A stretch of DNA of 64,000 bases from Mycobacterium sp. IS-1264 (GCF_001954195.1 NZ_MBES01000078.1:62001-126000); one strand, 5' to 3'; counted from the stretch's first letter, positions 41,501-50,098 are shown. Notes: a model not told the origin generated them from the sequence alone. Program-made: numbers and translations.

Positions 41501-42217
41501 ATGACAGCCTCGCAGCACACCATCGCGGGCACCGTACTGACGATGCCGGTACGGATCCGCAAGGCGACCCAGCACATGGCGATGTTCTCGGTGGACGCCG
41601 GCGCCGCCCAGCGGATGATCGACTACAGCGGCCTGCGGGTCTGCCGTTACCTGCCCGGGCGCGCGATCGTGGTCCTGATGTTGATGCACTACATCGACGG
41701 CGACCTCGGCCAGTACCACGAGTTCGGGACCAGCGTGATGGTCAACCCGCCCGGATCGGACGCGAGCGGGCCCCGCGCGCTGCAGTCGGCGGGCGCCTTC
41801 ATTCATCACCTGCCCGTCGACCAGCCGTTCACGCTGGAAGCCGGAACGAAGATCTGGGGTTACCCGAAAGTCATGGCGGACTTCACCGTTCGCGAGGGCC
41901 GTCAGTTCGGGTTCGACTGCACTGTCGACGGGCAACTGGTGATCGACATGGAATTCGGTCGCGGCCTGCCGTTTTCGCTGACCCCGCGCCAGCAGGAGCA
42001 GCGCACCTACTCGCACCGCGACGGGGTCACCCGGGAGACGGCGTTCGAACACACGCTTGACGGTGTGCGCACCCGATTCGGCGGAGTGCGCGTCCGGCTG
42101 GGCGATCACCCGTATGCGAAAGAGCTGGCTACGCTGGGCCTTCCGAAGCGCGCGATGCTGTCCAGCTCGGTGGAGGACGTACAGATGACGTTCGGTGACG
42201 CTCAGGAGATCTCATGA
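41501..42217 (+). CDS. Acetoacetate-decarboxylase-like protein, Rv3519-like
   Basis: A 238-residue protein of the acetoacetate decarboxylase superfamily. The Schiff-base lysine position is kept as K123 in GTKIWGYPKVMADF, and a glutamate (E74 in QYHEFG) lies where the decarboxylase acid is found. It might decarboxylate or condense a keto acid made from sterol, but the superfamily is diverse. It begins 10 bases after a perfect KstR box and overlaps cyp142 by ATGA. The M. tuberculosis locus tag lacks the c suffix of cyp142, so relative orientation there should be compared. Confidence 0.82.
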   Translation: MTASQHTIAGTVLTMPVRIRKATQHMAMFSVDAGAAQRMIDYSGLRVCRYLPGRAIVVLMLMHYIDGDLGQYHEFGTSVMVNPPGSDASGPRALQSAGAFIHHLPVDQPFTLEAGTKIWGYPKVMADFTVREGRQFGFDCTVDGQLVIDMEFGRGLPFSLTPRQQEQRTYSHRDGVTRETAFEHTLDGVRTRFGGVRVRLGDHPYAKELATLGLPKRAMLSSSVEDVQMTFGDAQEIS

Positions 42218-43413
42218 CGACTGCGATGACCAGACCCGACGTCGACCTCACCGACGGCGCTTTCTACGCCGGTGACTCCCGAGCCGTCTACCGCTGGATG
42301 CGGGAGAACGAGCCGGTCTTTCGCGACCGCAACGGGTTGGCCGCCGCGTCGACGTATCAGGCCGTGATCGACGCCGAACGCAACCCCGAGTTGTTCTCGA
42401 ACGCCGGTGGCATCCGACCCGACCAGGACGGCGTCGAGATGATGATCGAGATGGACGATCCGCAACATCTGTTGCGCCGCAAGCTCGTCAACTCCGGTTT
42501 CACCCGCAAGCGCGTGAAAGACCAAGAGGCCAAGATCGTTTCGTTGTGTGACACGCTGATTGACGCGGTGTGCGAGCGCGGGGAGTGCGACTTCGTCTGG
42601 GACCTGGCCGCGCCGCTTCCGATGGCGGTAATCGGCGACATGCTCGGTGTGCGCCCGGAGGAACGCAAGATGTTCCTCAAGTGGTCCGACGATTTGGTCA
42701 GCTTCTTGAGCAGCACCGCGGCGCAAGAGGATTTCCAGGTGTCGATGGATGCCTTCGCCGCCTACACCGAATACATGATGGGGATGATCGCGGCCCGCAA
42801 GGAGGAGCCGACCGATGACCTGGTCAGCGTCCTGGTGCACGCGGAGGTCGAGGGATCACGCCTGGAGGACCATCAGATCGTCACCGAGGTGCTGCTGCTG
42901 ATCGGTGGCGACGAGACCACCCGTCACACGCTGTCCGGCGGGACCAGGCAGCTGCTGCTGCACCCCGATCAGCACCGCCGTCTGGTCAACGACCTGGAGC
43001 TGCTGCCCAACGCCATCGAAGAGATGCTGCGCTGGACGGCGCCGGTGAAGAACATGGCGCGCACCATCACCGCCGACACCGAGTTCCACGGCACGCCGCT
43101 GCACCAGGGCGAGAAGATGATCCTGCTGTTCGAGTCGGCGAACTTCGACGAGAAGGTCTTCGACGACCCGGAGAGCTTCGACATCGAGCGCTACCCGAAC
43201 AACCACCTCGCGTTCGGCTTCGGGACGCACTTCTGCCTTGGCAACCAGCTCGCCCGGCTGGAGCTGTCGATCATGCAAACCCGCCTGCTGCAACGGCTTC
43301 CGGACTTGCGGCTGGCGTCTCCAGACGCCGCGCTGCCCCTGCGGCCCGCGAATTTCGTGTCCGGCCTCGAGAAGATGCCGGTGGCCTTCACCCCGAGCGC
43401 GCCGCTGGGCTGA
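42214..43413 (+). CDS. cyp142: Cytochrome P450 CYP142 (steroid C26 monooxygenase)
   Basis: A 399-residue P450, full length and intact, which oxidises the cholesterol/cholestenone side-chain terminus to the acid and can replace CYP125. The oxygen motif GGDETTRH is at 231-238, EEMLRW supplies ExxR, and haem ligand C341 lies in FGFGTHFCLGNQLA. It is translationally coupled to the ADC-like gene and thus under the KstR box at 41477. A palindrome follows its stop. Electrons may come from the ferredoxin FdxD encoded at 54852. Confidence 0.95.
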   Translation: MTTAMTRPDVDLTDGAFYAGDSRAVYRWMRENEPVFRDRNGLAAASTYQAVIDAERNPELFSNAGGIRPDQDGVEMMIEMDDPQHLLRRKLVNSGFTRKRVKDQEAKIVSLCDTLIDAVCERGECDFVWDLAAPLPMAVIGDMLGVRPEERKMFLKWSDDLVSFLSSTAAQEDFQVSMDAFAAYTEYMMGMIAARKEEPTDDLVSVLVHAEVEGSRLEDHQIVTEVLLLIGGDETTRHTLSGGTRQLLLHPDQHRRLVNDLELLPNAIEEMLRWTAPVKNMARTITADTEFHGTPLHQGEKMILLFESANFDEKVFDDPESFDIERYPNNHLAFGFGTHFCLGNQLARLELSIMQTRLLQRLPDLRLASPDAALPLRPANFVSGLEKMPVAFTPSAPLG

Positions 43414-43422
43414 GCCACCCGC

Positions 43423-43482
43423 GCCGAGCGTGTTCTCAGGGCGAGAATCAGGCCAAATTTTCACCGTGACTTCACGTTCGGC
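43423..43482. repeat. Palindromic repeat, copy left of the DUF559-like gene
   Basis: Arms GCCGAGCGTG and CACGTTCGGC enclose TTCTCAGGGCGAGAA and GGCCAAATTTT. The same order of motifs occurs at 44344-44405. It covers the cyp142 downstream region and the last codons of the convergent DUF559-like gene, and may act as a bidirectional terminator. Confidence 0.65.
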
Positions 43483-44311
43483 GGGCCCAAGCCGCCGCCA
43501 ATCGTCCCAGGATGCCGCCGCGCGTGTTTCCGGCCGTGACCCGGATTGCGATCCAACCCAGCTGCGCTAGCGCTTCGAAGCGCTCGACGTCCCTGCGGAA
43601 TTGCTCGGGATCGGTCCAGTGGTGGAGTCCCTCGTAGTCGAGTGCGATTCTCATGTCGTCCCAACCCATGTCGACAACGGCGACAAGCTCTCCATACTCG
43701 CCTTGGACCGGTAGCTGGGTCTGCGGGGGTGGGTAACCGGCCTCGATGACCAGTAGTCGGAGCCACGTTTCTTGCGGTGACTGCGCACCGGGGTCGACGA
43801 GGGTCAGCGCACGCCGCGCGCGCCGGATGTTTCGGTGGCCTTTGTACCGTTCGGCGATCAATTCGGCATCGGCAACCTTCAGCCCGGTCGCTCGGGCCAG
43901 CGCATCGATAGCGGCCACGGCTTTGCCGACGGGATAACGACAGGCCAGGTCGAACGCGGTACGGGCCGGGGTGGTTGCGGGCATTTCACCGATGGCTTGG
44001 GTCTCGTCGTCCGCGAGGGTGTCCGACCAGGTGTGGATGCCGGCCGGCGGACGACGGTGCTCGTACAGCAACTGCGCCGGCGTCCGATCATCCACCCACC
44101 TGGCGCCATGCAGTGCCGATGCCGAGAGGCCGGCGACGACCCCACGCCGCCGCGACCACAGCCAGGCAGCGTGGGCTCGCTGTACCGCGGTGAGGTTTGT
44201 GCCGCATGCCACGTAGACGTCCGGATGCAGCGAGACATATCGGCTGCGCAGCTGGTGACGCGTCAGTGCGCCCGATGCGAGCTCCTCGCTGCCGACGAAT
44301 GGTCCCTGCAT
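43472..44311 (-). CDS. DUF559/AbiEi-like hypothetical protein, Rv3517-like
   Basis: A 279-residue protein equal in length to Rv3517. The N-terminal half (ALTRHQLRSRYVSLHPDVYVAC...WLWSRRRGVVAGLSASALHGARW) resembles the AbiEi-like antitoxin wing-helix, and the C-terminal half (VVDMGWDDMRIALDYEGLHHW...RVTAGN) resembles the DUF559 restriction-endonuclease-like fold, with D and E residues at possible metal positions. Function is unknown; it is not an obvious sterol enzyme. Its coding region is bracketed by two similar palindromic repeats, hinting at past insertion. Confidence 0.82.
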   Translation of the reverse strand: MQGPFVGSEELASGALTRHQLRSRYVSLHPDVYVACGTNLTAVQRAHAAWLWSRRRGVVAGLSASALHGARWVDDRTPAQLLYEHRRPPAGIHTWSDTLADDETQAIGEMPATTPARTAFDLACRYPVGKAVAAIDALARATGLKVADAELIAERYKGHRNIRRARRALTLVDPGAQSPQETWLRLLVIEAGYPPPQTQLPVQGEYGELVAVVDMGWDDMRIALDYEGLHHWTDPEQFRRDVERFEALAQLGWIAIRVTAGNTRGGILGRLAAAWARRT

Positions 44312-44343
44312 GCGCGAAGTGTGCCTATCGGCACCGACACCTT

Positions 44344-44405
44344 CGCCGAACGTGTTCTCAAGGCGAGGAAATGGCCAAAAAACCGCCCTGAGTACACGTT
44401 CGGCG
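44344..44405. repeat. Palindromic repeat, copy right of the DUF559-like gene
   Basis: Perfect 12-base arms CGCCGAACGTGT and ACACGTTCGGCG enclose TCTCAAGGCGAGG and GGCCAAAAAACCGCCC, matching the order in the copy at 43423. An inner stem (AAGGCG with CGCCCT) extends the hairpin. It lies after the 3' end of echA19 and would stop leftward transcription. Confidence 0.7.
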
Positions 44406-44412
44406 CAACGGG

Positions 44413-45225
44413 TTAGCGGTTTTGGAAGTTGGGCTTGCGCTTCTCGGCGAAAGCCCGCGGCCCTTCCTTGGCGTCGTCGGACAGGAACACCTTGATACCG
44501 ATCTGGGTGTCGATCTTGAAGGCGTCGTTTTCGTTGAGGCCCTCCGTCTCGCGGATCGCCCGCAGGATCGCCTGCACGGCCAGGGGGCCGTTGTTCTCGA
44601 TGAGCTCGGCGATCTCCAGCGCCTTCGTCAGCGCCTGCCCGTCAGGGACGAGGTAGCCGATCAGGCCGATCTCCTTGGCCTCGGCGGCGGTGATGTGGCG
44701 TCCGGTCAGCAGCAGGTCGCACGCCACCGTGTAGGGGATCTGCCGTACCAGCCGCACGGCCGACCCGCCCATCGGGTAGAGGCTCCACTTGGCCTCCGAG
44801 ATGCCGAACTTGGCGCTTTCGCCGGCGACCCGGATGTCGGTGCCCTGCAGGATCTCGGTTCCGCCCGCGATCGCGGGGCCTTCGACGGCGGCGATGAGTG
44901 GTTTGGTCAGCCGGCGGCCCTTCAGCAGGGCGTCGATGCGCGACGGGTCGTAGCTGCCGTCCTTGAATGAATCGCCGGGCGGTTTTTTGGTTGCTGTCTT
45001 GAGGTCCATGCCCGCGCAGAAGTAGCCACCCGCCCCGGTGAGGATGCAGCACCGGATGTCGTCGTCATTGTCGACGCGATCCCAGGCCTGGACCATGATC
45101 TCCATCATTTCCGTGCTCAGCGCGTTGCGGGCGTGCGGCCGGTTCAACGTGACGATCAGGGTGTGGCCGCGCTGCTCGACCAGCGCGTCGGGACCGGTCT
45201 GTTCGTTTGCTGGAGCGTCGGCCAC
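44413..45225 (-). CDS. echA19: Steroid enoyl-CoA hydratase EchA19
   Basis: A 270-residue crotonase that hydrates steroid-side-chain enoyl-CoA. Oxyanion-hole segments are GAGGYFCAGMDLKTA and AVEGPAIAGGTEILQGTD; ISEAKWSLYPMGG follows. I chose GTG at 45225 because GGAAAGG lies eight bases upstream; the family core begins at TGPDALVEQRGHTL, a few residues in. It diverges from fadD19 and a KstR box sits 45 bases upstream. Confidence 0.92.
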   Translation of the reverse strand: MADAPANEQTGPDALVEQRGHTLIVTLNRPHARNALSTEMMEIMVQAWDRVDNDDDIRCCILTGAGGYFCAGMDLKTATKKPPGDSFKDGSYDPSRIDALLKGRRLTKPLIAAVEGPAIAGGTEILQGTDIRVAGESAKFGISEAKWSLYPMGGSAVRLVRQIPYTVACDLLLTGRHITAAEAKEIGLIGYLVPDGQALTKALEIAELIENNGPLAVQAILRAIRETEGLNENDAFKIDTQIGIKVFLSDDAKEGPRAFAEKRKPNFQNR

Positions 45226-45270
45226 GGCTACCGCCTTTCCGTCGACATGGGGCACGAGCTTGTCAAGAAA

Positions 45271-45284
45271 TGTAACACGTTCTA
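45271..45284. promoter_or_regulatory. KstR operator, echA19/fadD19 divergent promoter
   Basis: TGTAACACGTTCTA matches TnnAACnnGTTnnA. It ends five bases before the fadD19 GTG and 45 bases from echA19. Confidence 0.92.
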
Positions 45285-45289
45285 ATTTG

Positions 45290-46930
45290 GTGGCCGTGGC
45301 CCTGAATATTGCCGATCTCGCAGAGCACGCCATTGACGCTGTGCCCGACCGTGTCGCCCTGATCTGCGGCGACGAGAAACTGACCTACGCGCAACTCGAG
45401 GAGAAGGCCAACCGCCTGGCGCACTACCTGATCGACCAGGGGGTGAAGAAGGACGACAAGGTCGGGCTCTACTGCCGCAACCGCATCGAGATCGTCATCG
45501 CGATGCTCGGCATCGTCAAGGCGGGCGCGATCCTGGTGAACATCAACTACCGCTACGTCGAGGGCGAACTGCGCTACCTGTTCGACAACTCCGACATGGT
45601 CGCGCTGGTGCACGAGCGCCAGTACTCCGACCGTGTGGCCAACGTGCTGCCGGAGACGCCGAACGTCAAGACGATCCTGGTCGTCGAGGACGGCAGCGAC
45701 AACGATTACCAGCGCTACGGCGGCGTCGAGTTCTACGCGGCGATCGCGCAGGGCGCGCCCGAGCGGGACTTCGGCGAACGCAGCGCCGACGACATCTACC
45801 TGCTGTATACCGGCGGCACCACCGGCTTCCCGAAGGGCGTGATGTGGCGCCACGAGGACATCTACCGGGTGCTGCTCGGCGGAACCGACTTCGCCACAGG
45901 CGAATTCGTCAAGGACGAGTACGACCTCGCCAAGGGCGCCACCGAGAACCCGCCGATGGTCCGGTATCCGATTCCGCCGATGATCCACGGCGCCACTCAG
46001 TCGGCCACCTGGATGGCACTCTTCGCCGGCCAAACCACCGTGCTCGCACCAGAATTCAACGCTGACGAGGTGTGGCGCACGATTCACAAACACAAGGTCA
46101 ACATGTTGTTCTTCACCGGCGACGCGATGGCGCGGCCGTTGCTCGATGCGCTCGAGAAGGACAACGACTACGACCTGTCGTCGCTGTTCGTGCTTGCCAG
46201 CACCGCGGCGTTGTTCTCGCCCAGCATCAAGGAGAAGCTGGTGGAGCTGTTGCCCAACCGGGTCATCACCGATTCCATCGGCTCCTCGGAGACCGGCTTC
46301 GGCGGCACCAGCATCGTCGCCAAGGACGCGCCGCACAGCGGCGGCCCGCGGGTGACGATCGACCACCGCACCGTCGTCCTCGACGAGGAGGGCAACGAGG
46401 TCAAGCCGGGCTCGGGCGTGCGGGGCTTCATCGCCAAGAAGGGCAACATTCCCGTCGGCTACTACAAGGACGAGAAGAAGACCGCCGAGACGTTCAAGAC
46501 CATCAACGGCGTGCGCTACGCCATCCCCGGAGACTGGGCGCTGGTCGAGGAGGACGGCACCGTCACGATGCTGGGCCGCGGATCGGTGTCGATCAACAGC
46601 GGCGGCGAGAAGATCTACCCCGAGGAGGTCGAGGCCGCGCTCAAGGCCCACCCCGACGTCTTCGACGCCTTGGTGGTCGGTGTGCCCGACCCCCGCTACG
46701 GCCAGCACGTGGCCGCCGTCGTGCAGGCCCGGCCGGGCTCGCGGCCGACGCTGTCGGAGCTGGACGGCTTCGTACGCTCCGAGATCGCGGGATACAAAGT
46801 GCCGCGCAGCCTTTGGCTGGTCGACGAGGTCAAGCGCTCGCCGGCCGGCAAACCCGACTACCGCTGGGCCAAGGAGCAGACCGAGGCGCGGCCCGCCGAC
46901 GACGTGCATGCCGCTCACGTAACCGCCTGA
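45290..46930 (+). CDS. fadD19: Steroid-26-oyl-CoA synthetase FadD19
   Basis: A 546-residue acyl-CoA ligase that activates C27-steroid acids with a long (C8) side chain so that beta-oxidation can start. The P-loop YTGGTTGFPKGVMW and the C-terminal lysine region KRSPAGKPDYRWAK are present. GTG at 45290 (MAVALNIADLAEHAID) is only five bases from the KstR box, too close for a ribosome site, so a leaderless mRNA is likely. The next frame, encoding a kinase-like protein, begins four bases after the stop. Confidence 0.95.
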   Translation: MAVALNIADLAEHAIDAVPDRVALICGDEKLTYAQLEEKANRLAHYLIDQGVKKDDKVGLYCRNRIEIVIAMLGIVKAGAILVNINYRYVEGELRYLFDNSDMVALVHERQYSDRVANVLPETPNVKTILVVEDGSDNDYQRYGGVEFYAAIAQGAPERDFGERSADDIYLLYTGGTTGFPKGVMWRHEDIYRVLLGGTDFATGEFVKDEYDLAKGATENPPMVRYPIPPMIHGATQSATWMALFAGQTTVLAPEFNADEVWRTIHKHKVNMLFFTGDAMARPLLDALEKDNDYDLSSLFVLASTAALFSPSIKEKLVELLPNRVITDSIGSSETGFGGTSIVAKDAPHSGGPRVTIDHRTVVLDEEGNEVKPGSGVRGFIAKKGNIPVGYYKDEKKTAETFKTINGVRYAIPGDWALVEEDGTVTMLGRGSVSINSGGEKIYPEEVEAALKAHPDVFDALVVGVPDPRYGQHVAAVVQARPGSRPTLSELDGFVRSEIAGYKVPRSLWLVDEVKRSPAGKPDYRWAKEQTEARPADDVHAAHVTA

Positions 46931-46934
46931 CGCC

Positions 46935-47702
46935 CTGACCGACTTCGTCAAACAGCACGCGGGCGCGCCCGCCGGCTACTTCGGCTGGGAAGCGGCCGGG
47001 CTGCGCTGGCTTGCGAGCGTCGACGGCGGCGTGCCCTGCGCGCAGGTTGTTTCTTTCGACGCGACCAGCCTGACCCTGCGGCGGCTTGAGTCGGCGGCCC
47101 CGAGCCGCGAGGCGGCGCGCGTCTTCGGTAACCGGCTCGCCGTCACGCACGACGCGGGTGGGGCGGCGTTCGGCGCGGGTCCCGAAGGGTGGGGCGGGCC
47201 CGGGTTCTTCGGGCCCTTATCCCAGCCCTTGCCGATGTCGTTGCGGCAACACCGGCGCTGGGGCGATTTCTATGCCGACGAGCGGCTGGTCCCGATGGCC
47301 GAGCTCGCGGCGCCGGCGCTGGACGCATCGACGCGCGACGCGGTCGACTCGGTGGCGGCGCGCTGCCGTGCGGGCGACTTCGACGACGACGATCCGCCCG
47401 CACGGCTGCACGGCGATTTGTGGAGCGGCAACGTGATGTGGACGCCCGGCGGGGTGGTCGTGATCGATCCGGCCGCGCACGCGGGGCACCGCGAGACCGA
47501 CCTCGCGATGCTCGCGCTGTTCGGCTGCCCGCACTACGACGCGGTCCTCGCCGGCTACCAGGAGGTGCGACCGCTGAAACCCGGCTGGCGCAACCGCATT
47601 GGATTGCACCAACTCTTTCCGCTGCTGGCGCACGTCGCGCTCTACGGGGGCGGATATGTGGGGCAGACGCGGGCCGTCGCCCGCGCCGCACTGGCCGGCT
47701 GA
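46935..47702 (+). CDS. Fructosamine-kinase-like protein, non-canonical start
   Basis: A 255-residue fructosamine/ketosamine-3-kinase family protein with a kinase fold: HGDLWSGNVMW supplies the catalytic loop Asp and Asn and VVIDPAAHAGHRETDLAMLALFG the metal-binding DPA. The N-terminal family sequence TDFVKQHAGAPAGYFGWEAAGLRWL is clearly encoded from 46938, but no ATG, GTG or TTG precedes it after the in-frame stop at 46920. CTG at 46935 stands where the start is expected. The first standard start is GTG at 47031, which would remove 32 conserved residues. It may phosphorylate glycated amines. It follows fadD19 by four bases. Confidence 0.7.
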   Translation: MTDFVKQHAGAPAGYFGWEAAGLRWLASVDGGVPCAQVVSFDATSLTLRRLESAAPSREAARVFGNRLAVTHDAGGAAFGAGPEGWGGPGFFGPLSQPLPMSLRQHRRWGDFYADERLVPMAELAAPALDASTRDAVDSVAARCRAGDFDDDDPPARLHGDLWSGNVMWTPGGVVVIDPAAHAGHRETDLAMLALFGCPHYDAVLAGYQEVRPLKPGWRNRIGLHQLFPLLAHVALYGGGYVGQTRAVARAALAG

Positions 47703-47726
47703 ACGCCGGTCTAGAGTCAGTTCTCG

Positions 47727-48551
47727 ATGACGATCGACGTCTGGATGCAGCATCCGACCGCGCGGTTCCTGCGCAGCGACATGCTGGCCTCGTTGCGGCG
47801 CTGGACCGGTGGCACCATTCCGGAGGGCGACATCCCGATCGACGCGACCGTCGCGTCGATGGATGCGGCCGACGTGCAGCTGGGCTTGCTCAGCGCGTGG
47901 CGCGGGCCCGGCGGGCTGGATCTCGTCTCCAACGACGAGGTCGCCGAATGGATTCGGTTGCACCCCACCCGGTTTGCCGGCCTGGCCGCGGTCGATCTCG
48001 ATCGCCCGATGGAGGCGGTCCGCGAGCTGAGGCGCCGCGTGAGTGAGGGATTCGTGGGCCTTCGGGTAGTGCCCTGGCTGTGGAACGCCCCGCCCACCGA
48101 TCGCCGCTACTACCCGCTGTTCGCCGAATGCGTCGAATCCGGTGTGCCGTTCTGCACCCAGGTCGGTCACACGGGCCCGCTGCGGCCGTCGGAGACGGGA
48201 CGACCCATCCCCTACGTCGACCAGGTGGCCCTCGACTTTCCGGAGTTGGTGATCGTGTGCGGGCACGTCGGCTATCCGTGGACCGAGGAGATGGTCGCCG
48301 TCGCCCGCAAGCACGAGAACGTCTACATCGACACCTCGGCCTACACGATCAAGCGGCTCCCGCAAGAGCTCGTCCGCTTCATGAAAACTCCTACCGGACA
48401 ACGCAAAGTCTTGTTCGGCACTAACTACCCGATGATCGGCCACGCCCACGCGCTCGCAGGGCTCGACGAACTCGGACTCGACGACGAGGCTCGCCGCGAC
48501 TTTCTGCGCGGCAACGCCGAACGCGTCTTCAAATTGGAGGCAGTCAAGTGA
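47727..48551 (+). CDS. Amidohydrolase-family protein, Rv3510c-like
   Basis: A 274-residue TIM-barrel protein of the amidohydrolase_2 type, matching Rv3510c by position and size. Barrel segments LAAVDLDRPMEAVRELRRR, FCTQVGHTGP, IVCGHVGYPW and VLFGTNYPM are visible. The usual N-terminal HxH metal pair is not evident: the start reads MTIDVWMQHPTARFL with a single His, so metal binding may differ. The reaction is unknown. It is coupled to ilvX by a four-base overlap. Confidence 0.85.
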   Translation: MTIDVWMQHPTARFLRSDMLASLRRWTGGTIPEGDIPIDATVASMDAADVQLGLLSAWRGPGGLDLVSNDEVAEWIRLHPTRFAGLAAVDLDRPMEAVRELRRRVSEGFVGLRVVPWLWNAPPTDRRYYPLFAECVESGVPFCTQVGHTGPLRPSETGRPIPYVDQVALDFPELVIVCGHVGYPWTEEMVAVARKHENVYIDTSAYTIKRLPQELVRFMKTPTGQRKVLFGTNYPMIGHAHALAGLDELGLDDEARRDFLRGNAERVFKLEAVK

Positions 48552-50098
48552 ACGGTGCCCAGGCCCTGATCAACACCCTGGTGGACGGCGGCGTCGACGT
48601 GTGCTTCGCCAACCCTGGCACCTCGGAGATGCACTTTGTTGCCGCGCTCGACGACGTCGCGGGGATGCGCGGTGTGCTGGCCCTCTTCGAAGGTGTCGCC
48701 ACCGGCGCGGCCGACGGTTATGCGCGCATCGCGGACCGGCCCGCGGCGGTGCTGCTGCATCTGGGCCCCGGATTGGGCAACGGCCTGGCCAACCTGCACA
48801 ACGCGCGCCGGGCCCGGGTGCCGATGGTGGTCGTCGTCGGCGACCATGCCACCTATCACAAGAAGTACGACGCCCCACTGGAATCCGACATCGACGCGCT
48901 TGCCGGCAGCGTCTCGGGATGGGTGCGCCGGACGGGTGCGGCCGGCGATGTCGCGTCCGATGCCGCCGAGGCCATCGCGGCCAGCAGGTCGGGCTCATGC
49001 ATTTCCACCCTGATCCTGCCCGCGGACGCGTCCTGGTCGGACGGCGCCCAGCCCGCCAAGGTGGTACCCGCGCAACCCGCGGGCGCCGATCCGCTCCTGG
49101 CACCCAAGGTGCTGGAGGTGCTGCGGTCGGGGGAGCCCGCGGTGATCATGCTGGGCGGGGACGCCACCCGCGGACCCGGGCTGGCCGCGGCCGCGCGGAT
49201 CGCCGCGGCGACGAGCGCGCGCCTGCTCTGCGAGACGTTCCCGACGCGGCTGGAACGAGGCGCCGGTGTGCCCGCCGTCGAGCGGCTCGCATACTTCGCC
49301 GAGGCCGCCGCGGCCCAGCTGGACGGCGCCAAACACCTTGTCCTGGCCGGCGCCAAGTCGCCGGTGTCCTTCTTCGCCTACCCGGGGATGCCCAGCGACC
49401 TGGTCCCGGCCGGCTGCGAGGTGCACACGCTCGCCGGACACAGCGGCGCGGCCGGCGCGCTGGCCGCGTTGGCCGACGAGATCGCGCCCGGGACGGTCGC
49501 GGAGGTCGCGGCCCCGTCGCGCCCGCAGCTGCCGACCGGGCAGCTGACCGCCGCCTCGGCGGCCGACGTGATCGGTGCGCTGCTGCCGGACAGGGCGATC
49601 GTCGTCGACGAGGCGAACACGTCGGGCGTGCTGCTGCCGCAGGCCACCGCCGGCGCGCCCGCCCACGACTGGCTGACGCTGACCGGCGGGGCGATCGGCT
49701 ACGGCATCCCGACCGCGGTGGGTGCCGCGGTCGCCGCGCCCGAGCGGCCGGTGCTGTGTCTGGAGTCCGACGGATCGGCCATGTACACGATTTCGGGCCT
49801 GTGGAGCCAGGCGCGGGAAAAGCTCAACGTGACCACCGTCGTCTACGACAACAGCGCCTACGACATCCTGCGGATCGAGCTGGCCCGGGTGGGCGCCGGA
49901 TCAGCGCCCGGTCCCAGAGCGCTGGACCTGCTCGACTTGTCGCGCCCGACAATGGATTTCGTCAAGATCAGCGAAGGGATGGGTGTTCCGGCCCGCCGCG
50001 TCACCACCGCGGAAGAATTCGCCGATGCCCTGCAAGTAGCCTTCGCCGAACCCGGGCCGCACCTGATCGACGCCGTCGTCCCGTCAATAACGCGCTAG
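48548..50098 (+). CDS. ilvX: Thiamine-diphosphate enzyme IlvX (acetolactate-synthase-like)
   Basis: A 516-residue ThDP-dependent enzyme. The N-terminal pyrimidine-binding part holds NPGTSEMHFVAALD and the activating glutamate in ALFEGVATGAADGYAR. The C-terminal ThDP-Mg motif reads ESDGSAMYTISGLW...VVYDN, where the usual GDG is SDG. Despite the ilv name, the true branched-chain synthase lies elsewhere in mycobacteria, and the substrate here is unknown. With the amidohydrolase it forms a two-gene unit. Its 3' end overlaps a convergent gene by 15 bases. Confidence 0.88.
   Translation: MNGAQALINTLVDGGVDVCFANPGTSEMHFVAALDDVAGMRGVLALFEGVATGAADGYARIADRPAAVLLHLGPGLGNGLANLHNARRARVPMVVVVGDHATYHKKYDAPLESDIDALAGSVSGWVRRTGAAGDVASDAAEAIAASRSGSCISTLILPADASWSDGAQPAKVVPAQPAGADPLLAPKVLEVLRSGEPAVIMLGGDATRGPGLAAAARIAAATSARLLCETFPTRLERGAGVPAVERLAYFAEAAAAQLDGAKHLVLAGAKSPVSFFAYPGMPSDLVPAGCEVHTLAGHSGAAGALAALADEIAPGTVAEVAAPSRPQLPTGQLTAASAADVIGALLPDRAIVVDEANTSGVLLPQATAGAPAHDWLTLTGGAIGYGIPTAVGAAVAAPERPVLCLESDGSAMYTISGLWSQAREKLNVTTVVYDNSAYDILRIELARVGAGSAPGPRALDLLDLSRPTMDFVKISEGMGVPARRVTTAEEFADALQVAFAEPGPHLIDAVVPSITR

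Noticed and set aside
45263..46951. A 562-codon - strand frame opposite fadD19
   Set aside because: Antisense shadow; the FadD19 frame is complete with ligase motifs.
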